Position numbers and translations under genes: made by a program. The notes beneath the pieces are model-generated. The model made no database searches. It was not told the origin of the DNA and worked only from the letters and a program-made list of their open reading frames with translations. From Bacteriovoracaceae bacterium UBA4097 (GTDB taxonomy: Bacteria > Bdellovibrionota > Bacteriovoracia > Bacteriovoracales > Bacteriovoracaceae), in assembly GCA_002381765.1 (NCBI GenBank), contig DFXX01000063.1, positions 34,701 through 73,843 of the forward strand: a stretch of 39,143 bases of DNA, written 5' to 3'. Shown here in pieces: positions 23,814-31,610 of this stretch. How positions within the stretch are numbered: position 1 is the first letter of the stretch; every line of letters starts with the position of its first letter.

Positions 23814-24728
23814 ATGAAGCTTAAAAATATGCCTGATAAAAAACTTTTAAATGAAATGAGTGAGCTTGCTCATCGAGAAAGGGAACTTCTCTCTCAGATA
23901 TTATGGCATCTAAAAGAAATTGATCAGAGAAAGCTCTATGCAGAAATGAAATGTGGAAGTCTATTTGAGTATTGTGTAAAGGTACTGAAATATTCTGAAG
24001 GACAAGCTTCTCGCAGAGTCACGGCTTGTCGTCTATTACGCGAGATGCCGGAACTCTCTTATGAGATTGAAAAAGGAGAACTCAATTTAACACAACTAAA
24101 TCAGGCCAAACACTTCTTTTATGAAGAGCAAATTCACGTGCCTGAGGAAAAGAAGAAGGTTCTAGATCAAATTAAAGGCAAAACAACTAGAGAAAGCGAG
24201 AAGATTTTATGGAGCTTAAAGAAAGAAGAAGCTCCAAGAAAAGTAACCATTTCGCTTAAAGAAGAAACTCTTGATGAGCTTAAAAAGCTGCAAGGTCTCA
24301 AGGCCCATACCTGCCAGGATCTAGATTCTCTTCTTATGAAGATGTGCCGAGAAGTTGGTGAGCTCTGGAATCCAAAGAATATCAAAAGAAGATCCAGAGG
24401 AGCTTCCATTCATCAAAGATATATATCAGTTCAGCTAAAGGCTGAGGTCTGGGAAAGAGATCAAGGCAGATGCCAGAACTGCCAGTCTCGATATGCAATC
24501 GAACTTGATCATATTAAACCATATGCTCTTGGAGGAAAGACGACCTTGGAGAATCTTCAATTATTATGCAGAAATTGCAATCAGAGAAAGGGGTTATTCA
24601 CTCTTGCGGGTGACGACAAAGATTCCAACGCTAACCAAAATCATAGAAACAATTATCTTAAGGGCCAGAGGAACCTGAGCGTAGATCCACATACCAGAAA
24701 GAGAAACGGTAATCATCGTTGCACATAG
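23814..24728 (+). CDS. HNH endonuclease family protein
   Basis: 304 residues. A helical N-terminal part (about 1-185; DUF222-like in layout, with SLFEYCVKVLKYSEGQASRR) is followed by the HNH nuclease fold: Cys220/Cys223 (CQNC), His233 in LDHIKPYALGG, Asn247 in LENLQLLC, and Cys252/Cys255 in CRNCNQRKG, where Asn replaces the last His. The family is often present in multiple copies in Bdellovibrio relatives; its target is not known. Residues 261-304 lie wholly antisense to the 3' end of the next gene and look unlike a domain, so the natural C-terminus may have been lost. Promoter and start are leaderless in type. Confidence 0.88.
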   Translation: MKLKNMPDKKLLNEMSELAHRERELLSQILWHLKEIDQRKLYAEMKCGSLFEYCVKVLKYSEGQASRRVTACRLLREMPELSYEIEKGELNLTQLNQAKHFFYEEQIHVPEEKKKVLDQIKGKTTRESEKILWSLKKEEAPRKVTISLKEETLDELKKLQGLKAHTCQDLDSLLMKMCREVGELWNPKNIKRRSRGASIHQRYISVQLKAEVWERDQGRCQNCQSRYAIELDHIKPYALGGKTTLENLQLLCRNCNQRKGLFTLAGDDKDSNANQNHRNNYLKGQRNLSVDPHTRKRNGNHRCT

Positions 24729-24950
24729 AATTTTGGCACGAGTTCGAATTATCTGATTTTGATTCCAATCATTAATGGCCGGGCCTGCTAAAGGAAGCTC
24801 CAATATCCAGGCATGAAATCTCGGCGATGATTTAGAAAAAAGATAGGCCGATAAAATAAGAAATGGAGTGGTAGGAATAATCGGCAAGAAGGCCCCAATA
24901 ATTCCTAATATGAAGCTTACCCAGCCAATAATAAAAAGGACCAGTTTCAC
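24594..24950 (-). CDS. YbaN-like inner membrane protein (DUF454)
   Basis: 118 residues with three or four hydrophobic helices. The opening, FIIGWVSFILGIIGAFLPII followed by PTTPFLILSAYLFSKSSPRF, and then HAWILELPLAGPAINDW and the charged TRAKIL segment are characteristic of the family. Function unknown. Its ATG overlaps the stop of miaB (ATGA). The last 135 bases run antisense to the HNH gene. Confidence 0.9.
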   Translation of the reverse strand: MKLVLFIIGWVSFILGIIGAFLPIIPTTPFLILSAYLFSKSSPRFHAWILELPLAGPAINDWNQNQIIRTRAKILCATMITVSLSGMWIYAQVPLALKIIVSMILVSVGIFVVTRKSE

Positions 24951-26365
24951 AGCTTCTTACCAAGATCCCTGATGAGGCTTGCTTGAGTAGAAAGAGCAGT
25001 CGCAGATGTTATTTCGACATCCACCCAATGCCATTTATAATCCTTATCAAGATTATCTGGCTCAAAGTGAACAATACGGTTACATGAAGTACGCCCAGTC
25101 CACTTGATCACACCCTTGTTAGTTCCCTTCTCTTCAACCAAGATACGAAAGGTCTTCCCGATCATACCCTGACGAATATTTTCCTGAATCTTCATCTGCT
25201 TGTCTTGAATTTCTCTTAGACGGCGACCGCGGATGTCATCAGTCAGTATATCACTCATACGAGCGGCCTTCGTGCCTTTTCGAGATGAGTATGTATAAGC
25301 ATAGATAAAATCAAACTGAGCAGCATCTAAGAGCTTTAAAGTATCCTGGTGCTCTTCTTCTGTTTCATTAGGAAAGCCGGCAATGATATCGGTGGTAACA
25401 ACCATTTCTGGATTGGCCTTACGCATTTTCGCAAGTAATCCAAGGTAATGCTCAATGGTGTACTCTCTGAGCATTCTTTGCAGGACAGAATTAGATCCAG
25501 ACTGAACAGGCAGATGCAGATGATTGGCCAGCTTCTTGGAGGTTGCATGGGCCTCAATTAGCTCATCACTCACATCATAAGGATGAGAGGTAGTATAACG
25601 AAGTCTTTGAAGGCCATCGATGCTTTCCAGTTCATGAATCAGCTGGGCCAGAGACTCTCCATTATCTTTTCCATAGGAATTTACATTCTGACCCAGCAGC
25701 ATGACTTCTTGTATGCCGGAATACTCTACTAATCTTTTGACATCTGTAACGACCTCAGAGAGGCCTCGAGATTTTTCACGTCCTCGAGTAAAGGGTACAA
25801 TACAATATGAACAAAATTTGTCACAGCCCTTGATGATATTCACATAGGCCATAGGTGAACCGTGAGTAATTTTGGTTTCGATGGAGTAATTTTCTGAACG
25901 ATCCCAAGATGTAACAGAGAATTTTTTATCACCAGCATAGGCCCGATAAACCATCTCACCAATATTATCGATTACGTCAGTTCCAAAAGCAAAATCGAGT
26001 TGCTGATACTTTTTTACTAAGTCCTTACCTTCGGTTTGAGCAATACATCCACCGGCAGCAACGATGACATTTTTCTTCAGACCTGTTTCAGGATTGATTT
26101 CAGGATTGGTTTTAAGCCTCTTGGTTTCACCAAGATGAGAATAAAATTTTTGATTCGCAAGATCTCTAACAGCACAGGTATTAAAGATAACCAGATCAGC
26201 TTCTGACTGCTCAGTAGTTTGTGTAAAATTTAAACCAGACAAATGAGAAAGAATTCTTTCCGTATCATGATAATTCATTTGGCAACCATAGGTTTTCAGC
26301 CAAACTTTGCGAGGAGGAAACTCGATTTCCCCTACTGTTACAGTGTCATTATTTTCATTACTCAT
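24947..26365 (-). CDS. miaB: tRNA-2-methylthio-N6-isopentenyladenosine37 synthase (MiaB)
   Basis: Radical-SAM methylthiotransferase acting on A37 of tRNAs reading UNN codons. The N-terminal cluster is held by Cys28 (YGCQMN), Cys64 (NTCAVR) and Cys107 (GGCIAQ). The radical SAM cluster has Cys181, Cys185 and Cys188 (CDKFCSYC). A C-terminal TRAM domain ends the 472-residue protein. The frame extends to a TTG at 26383, but the ATG at 26365 is preferred. No ribosome site is present; TATATT ends 8 bases before this ATG, so the mRNA is predicted leaderless. It heads a two-gene unit with the YbaN-like gene. Confidence 0.96.
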   Translation of the reverse strand: MSNENNDTVTVGEIEFPPRKVWLKTYGCQMNYHDTERILSHLSGLNFTQTTEQSEADLVIFNTCAVRDLANQKFYSHLGETKRLKTNPEINPETGLKKNVIVAAGGCIAQTEGKDLVKKYQQLDFAFGTDVIDNIGEMVYRAYAGDKKFSVTSWDRSENYSIETKITHGSPMAYVNIIKGCDKFCSYCIVPFTRGREKSRGLSEVVTDVKRLVEYSGIQEVMLLGQNVNSYGKDNGESLAQLIHELESIDGLQRLRYTTSHPYDVSDELIEAHATSKKLANHLHLPVQSGSNSVLQRMLREYTIEHYLGLLAKMRKANPEMVVTTDIIAGFPNETEEEHQDTLKLLDAAQFDFIYAYTYSSRKGTKAARMSDILTDDIRGRRLREIQDKQMKIQENIRQGMIGKTFRILVEEKGTNKGVIKWTGRTSCNRIVHFEPDNLDKDYKWHWVDVEITSATALSTQASLIRDLGKKL

Positions 26366-26373
26366 AGCGGCGC

Positions 26374-26402
26374 AATATAGCAATAAGAGGCGAAAATGTA
26401 AA
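26374..26402 (-). promoter_or_regulatory. Promoter of miaB, predicted leaderless
   Basis: On the minus strand: TTTACA (26397-26402), 17 bases, TATATT (26374-26379), then 8 bases to the ATG at 26365. Each hexamer differs from consensus at one position. Confidence 0.65.
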
Positions 26403-26404
26403 AC

Positions 26405-27007
26405 CTAAATGATCTCGAACTGCATCGCAATATAGAAAATCAAGTTAAACACGAAGTGAAGCGCCATAGGTGCAAAAACTGAGTGAAATCGCAGAAGCGC
26501 CTGTCCGCAAATAACCCCTAAAATGAAGGTATAGAAGACCTGAAAGCCAATAAATGGCACATATTCCACCGGAAGTACTGAGAGACCAACGAGATGAGAG
26601 AAAGCAAAGATAGCGGCCACTAGCATGGAGGTGACGCGCTTTCCGCCCATATTCTTAATGAGGACTCGTTGAAAGGTTTGCCGAAAGACTAATTCTTCTA
26701 AGATAGGTGCAAAAATTAAAAGATGCCATTCAAGATTATAGACCAACCGAAAGGGCATTTCGATCTCCATATACCAAATCGCTGCGACTGTCCCCACCCC
26801 AAGGGCCAAGATCTCCAAAAATGAAATCAGCGTGTTTTTATTTACTCGCCAACGAAATTTCCAAGGAAGTCTAAAAAGAAAAGAAACACCTAAGGCAAAG
26901 AGAAAATCAAAGACATAGGAGAAAGAAATAGTCGAAGGAAGCTTATGCCAGGGAAGCCCCCAGGAAAAAGCGAAGTACATGATGACTAAAATAAAGAAAC
27001 TGATCAC
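26405..27007 (-). CDS. CPBP-family intramembrane metalloprotease
   Basis: 200 residues with five or six hydrophobic helices. The three active-site motifs of the CPBP (CAAX/bacteriocin-processing) family are present: EELVFR (104-109), FSHL with His138, and HFVFN with His184 and Asn188. Such proteins cleave membrane or prenylated substrates or act in bacteriocin immunity; the substrate here is unknown. The GTG start overlaps the stop of the preceding gene (GTGA), so it is coupled to the 238-residue unknown. Confidence 0.9.
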   Translation of the reverse strand: MISFFILVIMYFAFSWGLPWHKLPSTISFSYVFDFLFALGVSFLFRLPWKFRWRVNKNTLISFLEILALGVGTVAAIWYMEIEMPFRLVYNLEWHLLIFAPILEELVFRQTFQRVLIKNMGGKRVTSMLVAAIFAFSHLVGLSVLPVEYVPFIGFQVFYTFILGVICGQALLRFHSVFAPMALHFVFNLIFYIAMQFEII

Positions 27008-27720
27008 TTAATCTCTCCAACTAAGGCCAACCGGTGAACCAGTTTAACTATTTCATCATAGAATTGCGGTTTTGTAACTTTGATTATTTGCTGAAAAGTC
27101 GGTGCATCGGATTTACCATGCCCCATGGCCTTATCATCAAAGATAACAATCTGAAGAGAAGAGTCAGGCCTCAAATAGAAAAATATATCAAGATTAAAAG
27201 CAATGAGTCTCAGCACTTCATCTCCAGTCCCTGGCTCTTTCCCCGAAAAAAAAGCTGCTGTTAATATAAGTGAAGTGTCTTTGGTAAGTTTATCAAGTGC
27301 TCCGGTAAGAGTTGAGAAGCTCGCTTGAATCCACTGCAGGGCCCTATTTTCATTCTGCATATCCAGAGTGGTAGCTCCGGCCACAGGAGTCACCATGAAC
27401 TCATGATTAGACTCGAGACTAAATTTTAAGGTCGAATGGAGAGCGAGGTTCATCAAAACCTTAAGCTCTTGATCTTGAGAGGAGAGGCGATTTTTTCTTT
27501 GAAGCTTATCATTAGAGAAAAACTTAATTTCTTCATGAGCTCCTCGATCCCACTGAATAATCTTTGTATCTTTATCATGAACTTCTATGGTCCAGCGTCT
27601 TTGGTCAGCATTTGCCAGATCGAAGTTCCAGCTCACGACTCTCCAAGAGGTGTTATGAGGAGAGAAACTTAGAAATAGTTCTTTAGGATTTTTGCCAAAA
27701 AATTTCGTCCATATGCTCAT
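27004..27720 (-). CDS. Hypothetical protein, 238 residues
   Basis: Not recognised. Soluble, without signal peptide or membrane helix. The first half is beta-rich (LFLSFSPHNTSWRVVSWNF, then RRWTIEVHDKDTKIIQW); the second half is mixed, with ALQWIQASFSTLTGALDKL as a likely amphipathic helix and LQIVIFDDKAMG as a buried strand. It sits in a chain of coupled genes (ATGA overlap with the GNAT gene upstream, GTGA with the CPBP gene downstream), which suggests co-translation, not a function. Confidence 0.7.
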   Translation of the reverse strand: MSIWTKFFGKNPKELFLSFSPHNTSWRVVSWNFDLANADQRRWTIEVHDKDTKIIQWDRGAHEEIKFFSNDKLQRKNRLSSQDQELKVLMNLALHSTLKFSLESNHEFMVTPVAGATTLDMQNENRALQWIQASFSTLTGALDKLTKDTSLILTAAFFSGKEPGTGDEVLRLIAFNLDIFFYLRPDSSLQIVIFDDKAMGHGKSDAPTFQQIIKVTKPQFYDEIVKLVHRLALVGEIK

Positions 27721-28166
27721 TTTAAAACTTTTCCTAAACTGTATTCATGAAACCCGGGAGCTTCATGGTCGGGATGATACCCCTCGATGGTATAGCCCTG
27801 TTTGAGCTTAATCGCTACCATACTATGATTGAAGTGAAAGATCGTTGTCATGATCTTTTTCACACCATTTCTGCGACACTCCTCTTCAATTGCTTCAGAT
27901 ACTAATTTCCCTAAACCTTTACTCCTAAAATCGTGAAAGACAGTGGTCTTGACGGTTTCGGCTAAAGTGGGAGTTTTAAGGACATAACCAGTGATTCCTA
28001 TCTGCTGATTATTGTGCATGGCCTTAAAATATTTTACCCCACCCTGCATAATCTTCTCAATATTAGGGATCCAAGGAGAAGAGGTGTAATACTCAGAGAT
28101 GTAAGCATATAATTCTTCCGCTTGATCTTTTTGACTTACATCATAAGCAATTAAGTGAACTTTCAT
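27717..28166 (-). CDS. GNAT-family N-acetyltransferase
   Basis: 149 residues. The GNAT fold is seen in IGITGYVLKTPTLAETVKTT (central strands), the acetyl-CoA loop FRSKGLGKLVSEAIEEEC (R/Q-x-x-G-x-G/A pattern) and the late FHFNHSMVAIKLKQGYTIEGY motif with the catalytic-region Asn and Tyr. Substrate unknown. The ATG at 28166, with AGGGA 8 bases upstream, overlaps the stop of the LOG gene (ATGA); a longer frame to 28190 lies inside that gene and is less likely. Confidence 0.87.
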   Translation of the reverse strand: MKVHLIAYDVSQKDQAEELYAYISEYYTSSPWIPNIEKIMQGGVKYFKAMHNNQQIGITGYVLKTPTLAETVKTTVFHDFRSKGLGKLVSEAIEEECRRNGVKKIMTTIFHFNHSMVAIKLKQGYTIEGYHPDHEAPGFHEYSLGKVLK

Positions 28167-28702
28167 ATTTTTTCCCTGAAGTAGTTCCAAACATCATTCC
28201 ATTCAGTTGATGAATAGAGTAACTTTCGGTCAACTTCCTTGATTAAGCCTTGAGAGACTGCATTATCAAGAAACTTCAATAGATCATTGAAATAACCATT
28301 AATGTTAAAAATGGCGATGGGCTTAGCGTGAAGTCCCAGCTGCCTCCAAGTCAGAATCTCGAATAATTCGTCCAGAGTTCCCATACCCCCTGGAAAAATT
28401 AAAAAAGCATCTGAGAGTTCATACATCATCTTTTTTCTTTCATGCATATCCTTCACCACGACTAGCTCTGAGAGACCTGCATGAGCAATTTCTTTTTTCA
28501 TTAACTGACGGGGGATGATTCCAGTAACAACGCCACCAAGTTGCATAAGCTCATTGGCAAGACTCCCCATAATCCCTATTCCGGCCCCTCCATAGATAAG
28601 TTCTACTTTATGATCAAAGAAATGCTTCATTATTTTTCTAGCATAAACTTCAACTTCGCTATCGAGACTATTACTGGCCCCACAGAAAATACAAATTTTC
28701 AT
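28163..28702 (-). CDS. LOG-family protein (nucleoside 5'-monophosphate phosphoribohydrolase)
   Basis: 179 residues. The Rossmann-like fold opens with MKICIFCGASNS, has YGGAGIGIMGSLANELM, and carries the signature PGGMGTLDELFE (104-115) that binds the phosphoribose and holds the catalytic Glu. Bacterial members hydrolyse AMP or cytokinin nucleotides; many are mislabelled lysine decarboxylases. The frame stays open to 28801, but the ATG at 28702 has GGAG upstream, is the family's usual N-terminus, and overlaps the YciB-like stop (ATGA). Confidence 0.92.
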   Translation of the reverse strand: MKICIFCGASNSLDSEVEVYARKIMKHFFDHKVELIYGGAGIGIMGSLANELMQLGGVVTGIIPRQLMKKEIAHAGLSELVVVKDMHERKKMMYELSDAFLIFPGGMGTLDELFEILTWRQLGLHAKPIAIFNINGYFNDLLKFLDNAVSQGLIKEVDRKLLYSSTEWNDVWNYFREKI

Positions 28703-29259
28703 TTTTTTAATCTCCCTAAAAACCATCTGAGATAAATCATTTCCATAAGCATGAAGCCACCAAAGGCAATGTAGAAGCCGGCCGTCTTCCAGAATAACCA
28801 TCTTGCAGTAGTTTCATTTATTGCAATATGGGCCATATAAAGAGCAAATAAAAAAAGAAAAAGACAGATATGACCTTCCATTTTTTCATAGGCTACTCTC
28901 GGCAGAGGTGGGGTTTGTTGCATATCAATTAACATTTGATACATAATTGATTGCCCTTTTACCTTTTGGTAAAGCAAGAAGGCCCCTACCGCTAGACCTG
29001 TCATTGTGGGCTGAAGTTTAAACCAGATACCTTCTTGGGCAAGGAGAGATATCCCCCCCAGAATTACGATTAATGAGACATTTAATTTTGAGAGCGTATG
29101 GACGTGTCCGGTGAACTTCTTCTCCAAAAGCATCTCGAGAATTCCCAAAACAATGCCACCCACCAGGGCAATCTCCATGGTGGAATAGGTTTCAAGTAGC
29201 CAATAGGCCAGGGCGGGAATGAAGGAAAGAAGAAAATAAGGAGGAGCACGTTTAGTCAT
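28699..29259 (-). CDS. YciB/IspA-like inner membrane protein
   Basis: 186 residues with about five membrane helices. The layout follows the intracellular septation protein A family: ...IVILGGISLLAQEGIWFKLQ, PTMTGLAVGAFLLYQ, and a late ARWLFWKTAGFYIAFGG region. These proteins affect cell-envelope synthesis and division, with an unresolved mechanism. Only TAGAAT and no good ribosome site precede the ATG, so translation is either coupled or leaderless. The gene follows the regulator gene by 10 bases. Confidence 0.78.
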   Translation of the reverse strand: MTKRAPPYFLLSFIPALAYWLLETYSTMEIALVGGIVLGILEMLLEKKFTGHVHTLSKLNVSLIVILGGISLLAQEGIWFKLQPTMTGLAVGAFLLYQKVKGQSIMYQMLIDMQQTPPLPRVAYEKMEGHICLFLFLFALYMAHIAINETTARWLFWKTAGFYIAFGGFMLMEMIYLRWFLGRLKK

Positions 29260-29269
29260 GCTCAGTATT

Positions 29270-30208
29270 CTAAGCTATTTTTCTTATTTTTTCTTCACAA
29301 TACCTTAAGTAGTCCTGCTTGAAGGTGGTCGGGTCAAGAATCTCAACACTCTCCTCCATACTCAGAAGCCACTCATAGAGTGGATCACAGGCCTCAACAT
29401 AGGCTGCCCAAATGAGATCACCATTGGGATTGGTGATCATACAAGGCTTGCCTAAAAACTGATGATCAGGAAAGAGATTAACTGACTGTGGATCATAGAT
29501 CTTTAATATCAGTCTAGTCTCTTTCTCATTCATGGCCCGAATAGCAGTAATAAATTCTTCTATTTCAAACTCCATAACCCGAGCTTCAGTGATGAACTCG
29601 GATGGAAGAATTTCTTTCACATCTTTTATCGATGTCACCATAAGACAGTGATCCTGGCAGTCTTCTGCAATAAGAGAGATTTCTCCCTCAAGATGCACCA
29701 CCTTGCAAGGAAGGACGGTGTAGGATCTTCCCTCTTCAGTTATAAGATTTAATTGTTTTTTACTTAAGATGGCTTCATCCAGCTGCTCTACTAACTTCTG
29801 CTTATGACCATTCAATTGCTCGTCCCAGGCTTCAAGCTCGGCCAAAAGGTTCATCATATTTTTGATGGGCCCATTATCGGCGAGTTTACTCTTGAGCGAT
29901 GATTGAACCGCATTGGCCGGTTCAACTGAGTCCAAAATTAGTTGAAGCTCCAGCCACTCTGAGGGTGATAACGGTAGCATGTACTGAATAGCTTCTGCAT
30001 TGATATCGATCCAATATTCCTGATCTTGTTGGTATATCTCTGCCCCCTGACCCATGGGAAAAACTTGTTTTAGAAAACACAGTGTCTCTTCTTCCCCCAG
30101 CCCCATTTCTTGTGAGAGATCTTTCAACCTCACCGAACCGTGGCGACGCCCCAGGAGCATTAGATGCTTCCAGGTATTAAGAGTGCTTTTTGAACTTGGT
30201 CCTTTCAT
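29270..30208 (-). CDS. WYL-domain-type transcriptional regulator (probable)
   Basis: 312 residues. The N-terminus (residues 10-60: NTWKHLMLLGRRHGSVRLKD followed by LSQEMGLGEEE) has a DeoR-like winged-helix layout. The centre (about 140-205) resembles a WYL domain: LDEAILSKKQLNLITEEGR, then TVLPCKVVHLEGEISLIAED and a closing VTSIKDVKEI; the W-Y-L triad itself is diverged (ISLIAE). The C-terminus matches the WCX extension of such proteins. Ligand unknown; nucleotide or single-stranded DNA sensing is described for relatives. GAGGAA lies before the ATG. Confidence 0.7.
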   Translation of the reverse strand: MKGPSSKSTLNTWKHLMLLGRRHGSVRLKDLSQEMGLGEEETLCFLKQVFPMGQGAEIYQQDQEYWIDINAEAIQYMLPLSPSEWLELQLILDSVEPANAVQSSLKSKLADNGPIKNMMNLLAELEAWDEQLNGHKQKLVEQLDEAILSKKQLNLITEEGRSYTVLPCKVVHLEGEISLIAEDCQDHCLMVTSIKDVKEILPSEFITEARVMEFEIEEFITAIRAMNEKETRLILKIYDPQSVNLFPDHQFLGKPCMITNPNGDLIWAAYVEACDPLYEWLLSMEESVEILDPTTFKQDYLRYCEEKIRKIA

Positions 30209-30296
30209 TACAATTCCTCTTCCTTGACGAGACCTATCGGGTATTTTCCTTTAAGTCTTTAGTGCAAAATAAAAGGTTTAAAAGGATAATAGAAGG

Positions 30297-30785
30297 ATGA
30301 TTTGGCACAACTTAATGAAAAAACCAGTACTTGCAATCGGAATAATCTTATTTGGATTATTTATCATGCAAGTTAGCAAGAAAGAAAAATGGGGCCTTTT
30401 TCAAAATGATCGCCTTATCCCTACCTCCTGTCGGGCAGCCTTAGTTCGGATCGAAAAAAAGATTCCGGCCAACTGGGAGGTCTCTTGTGAAGGCAATAAT
30501 CTTGCAGTTGAAATAAAAGAAGTGGGAGTGCCTGAAAAGGCCACTAACCTCCAACCGCTCATGTATCGGCAACTGGCCAATCACATGAGTTTTATAGCCA
30601 GGGTTTCGCAAGCGGATATTTTGGAAAAAGTTCTATTTGTGAGATTTAAACTTACTCATCCCAAATTAGAAATCAACGCTGTCACTGAAGGTAAATTTAT
30701 TGTGAAATTGGTAAGTTTAGATAATCCCGAGCATATCATGACTCATCTTAAGAGCACTGTTCAAGTCAAAGAAACGGTCAAATAA
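30297..30785 (+). CDS. Membrane-anchored or secreted protein of unknown function, 162 residues
   Basis: Not recognised. One N-terminal hydrophobic helix (residues 8-25, KKPVLAIGIILFGLFIMQV) acts as an anchor or signal; the mature part is about 135 residues with two Cys (residues 44 and 60) that may form a disulfide. The ATG is preceded by GATAAT (30285-30290) ending 6 bases upstream and by purine-rich AGAAGG, so it is either near-leaderless or weakly SD-led. Its last 69 bases overlap the 3' end of the convergent pseudouridine synthase gene. Confidence 0.65.
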   Translation: MIWHNLMKKPVLAIGIILFGLFIMQVSKKEKWGLFQNDRLIPTSCRAALVRIEKKIPANWEVSCEGNNLAVEIKEVGVPEKATNLQPLMYRQLANHMSFIARVSQADILEKVLFVRFKLTHPKLEINAVTEGKFIVKLVSLDNPEHIMTHLKSTVQVKETVK

Positions 30786-31610
30786 ATCTGCTTCATCATC
30801 CTCAATAATCTCACTCCATTCATACCGCCAGGCATGTAAGTAAAGTCGATCTGAAGAACTCCCCCCATACAATTCATCACCCACAATGGGATATCCTAGA
30901 AAAGATAATTGCGCTCGAATCTGATGTCTTAATCCCGACTGTAAATTCACCATCACAAGACTCTTTCCATTGATGTGCAAAACTTTTTTAACTTTCATAG
31001 AGCCTTCTTGAGAATCACCCAGAAACTCAGAAGATACTTTTTGCTTAGAGCCTTTTACACCTGTTGCCTTAAAGTAATGGGTCCAGGCTCCCTCTTGATT
31101 GAAGTCCCCATCGACAATGGCCCAATAAAGCTTTCTCTTAATGGCCTGTTGAAAATTACCTCGGATGCTTTGAAAAAAAATCTCATTCTTGGCCAGTATC
31201 AAGACTCCAGATGTTTCAAAATCTAAGCGAAATAAAAGGCCCCTGTCATAATTGCTCTCATTAACTTTTAAGGCTGCCCAGTATCCTTCACTTGCTAAGA
31301 AGTTAAGAACTGTATTCTTGTCTGAATAACATAAGGGATGACTGTGAATTTCTGACGGCTTGTGGACAGCGATATATTCCTCTGTCTCGTGAAGTATCTT
31401 GATGGAAGGTCCCTCATACTGAGGATTGATTTTGAGATGGTTAACTAACTCAATAGGTAGCCTCACAAGCTCCTGAGAGCGCTGAGGACGGGAAAGTTCT
31501 CGAGAGGAATAATGTCGCTTGAGTAACTGGCCGGAAGAGCCTAGACAGCCCTGAAGGGCTTCTTTTAGACTAGGCTCATCGTTTAACCATTGAAATTCAA
31601 CAGATAACAT
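30717..31610 (-). CDS. RluA-family pseudouridine synthase
   Basis: 297 residues. The catalytic motif reads FRLDFETSGVLILAKN with Asp130; the family usually has HRLD, so Phe127 replaces the His. The C-terminal GLRHQIRAQLSFLGYPIVGD (RHQIR, GxPIxGD) completes the identification. The N-terminus lacks a clear S4 domain but has the connecting HKPSEIHSHP segment. It modifies uridines in rRNA or tRNA; the target cannot be read from sequence. Its ATG shares one base with the stop of motB (TAATG). Its 3' end overlaps the convergent gene by 69 bases. Confidence 0.9.
   Translation of the reverse strand: MLSVEFQWLNDEPSLKEALQGCLGSSGQLLKRHYSSRELSRPQRSQELVRLPIELVNHLKINPQYEGPSIKILHETEEYIAVHKPSEIHSHPLCYSDKNTVLNFLASEGYWAALKVNESNYDRGLLFRLDFETSGVLILAKNEIFFQSIRGNFQQAIKRKLYWAIVDGDFNQEGAWTHYFKATGVKGSKQKVSSEFLGDSQEGSMKVKKVLHINGKSLVMVNLQSGLRHQIRAQLSFLGYPIVGDELYGGSSSDRLYLHAWRYEWSEIIEDDEADLFDRFFDLNSALKMSHDMLGII

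Noticed and set aside
28703..28801. N-terminal extension of the LOG protein
   Set aside because: The ATG at 28702 matches the family start, has a ribosome site and overlaps the upstream stop as ATGA.
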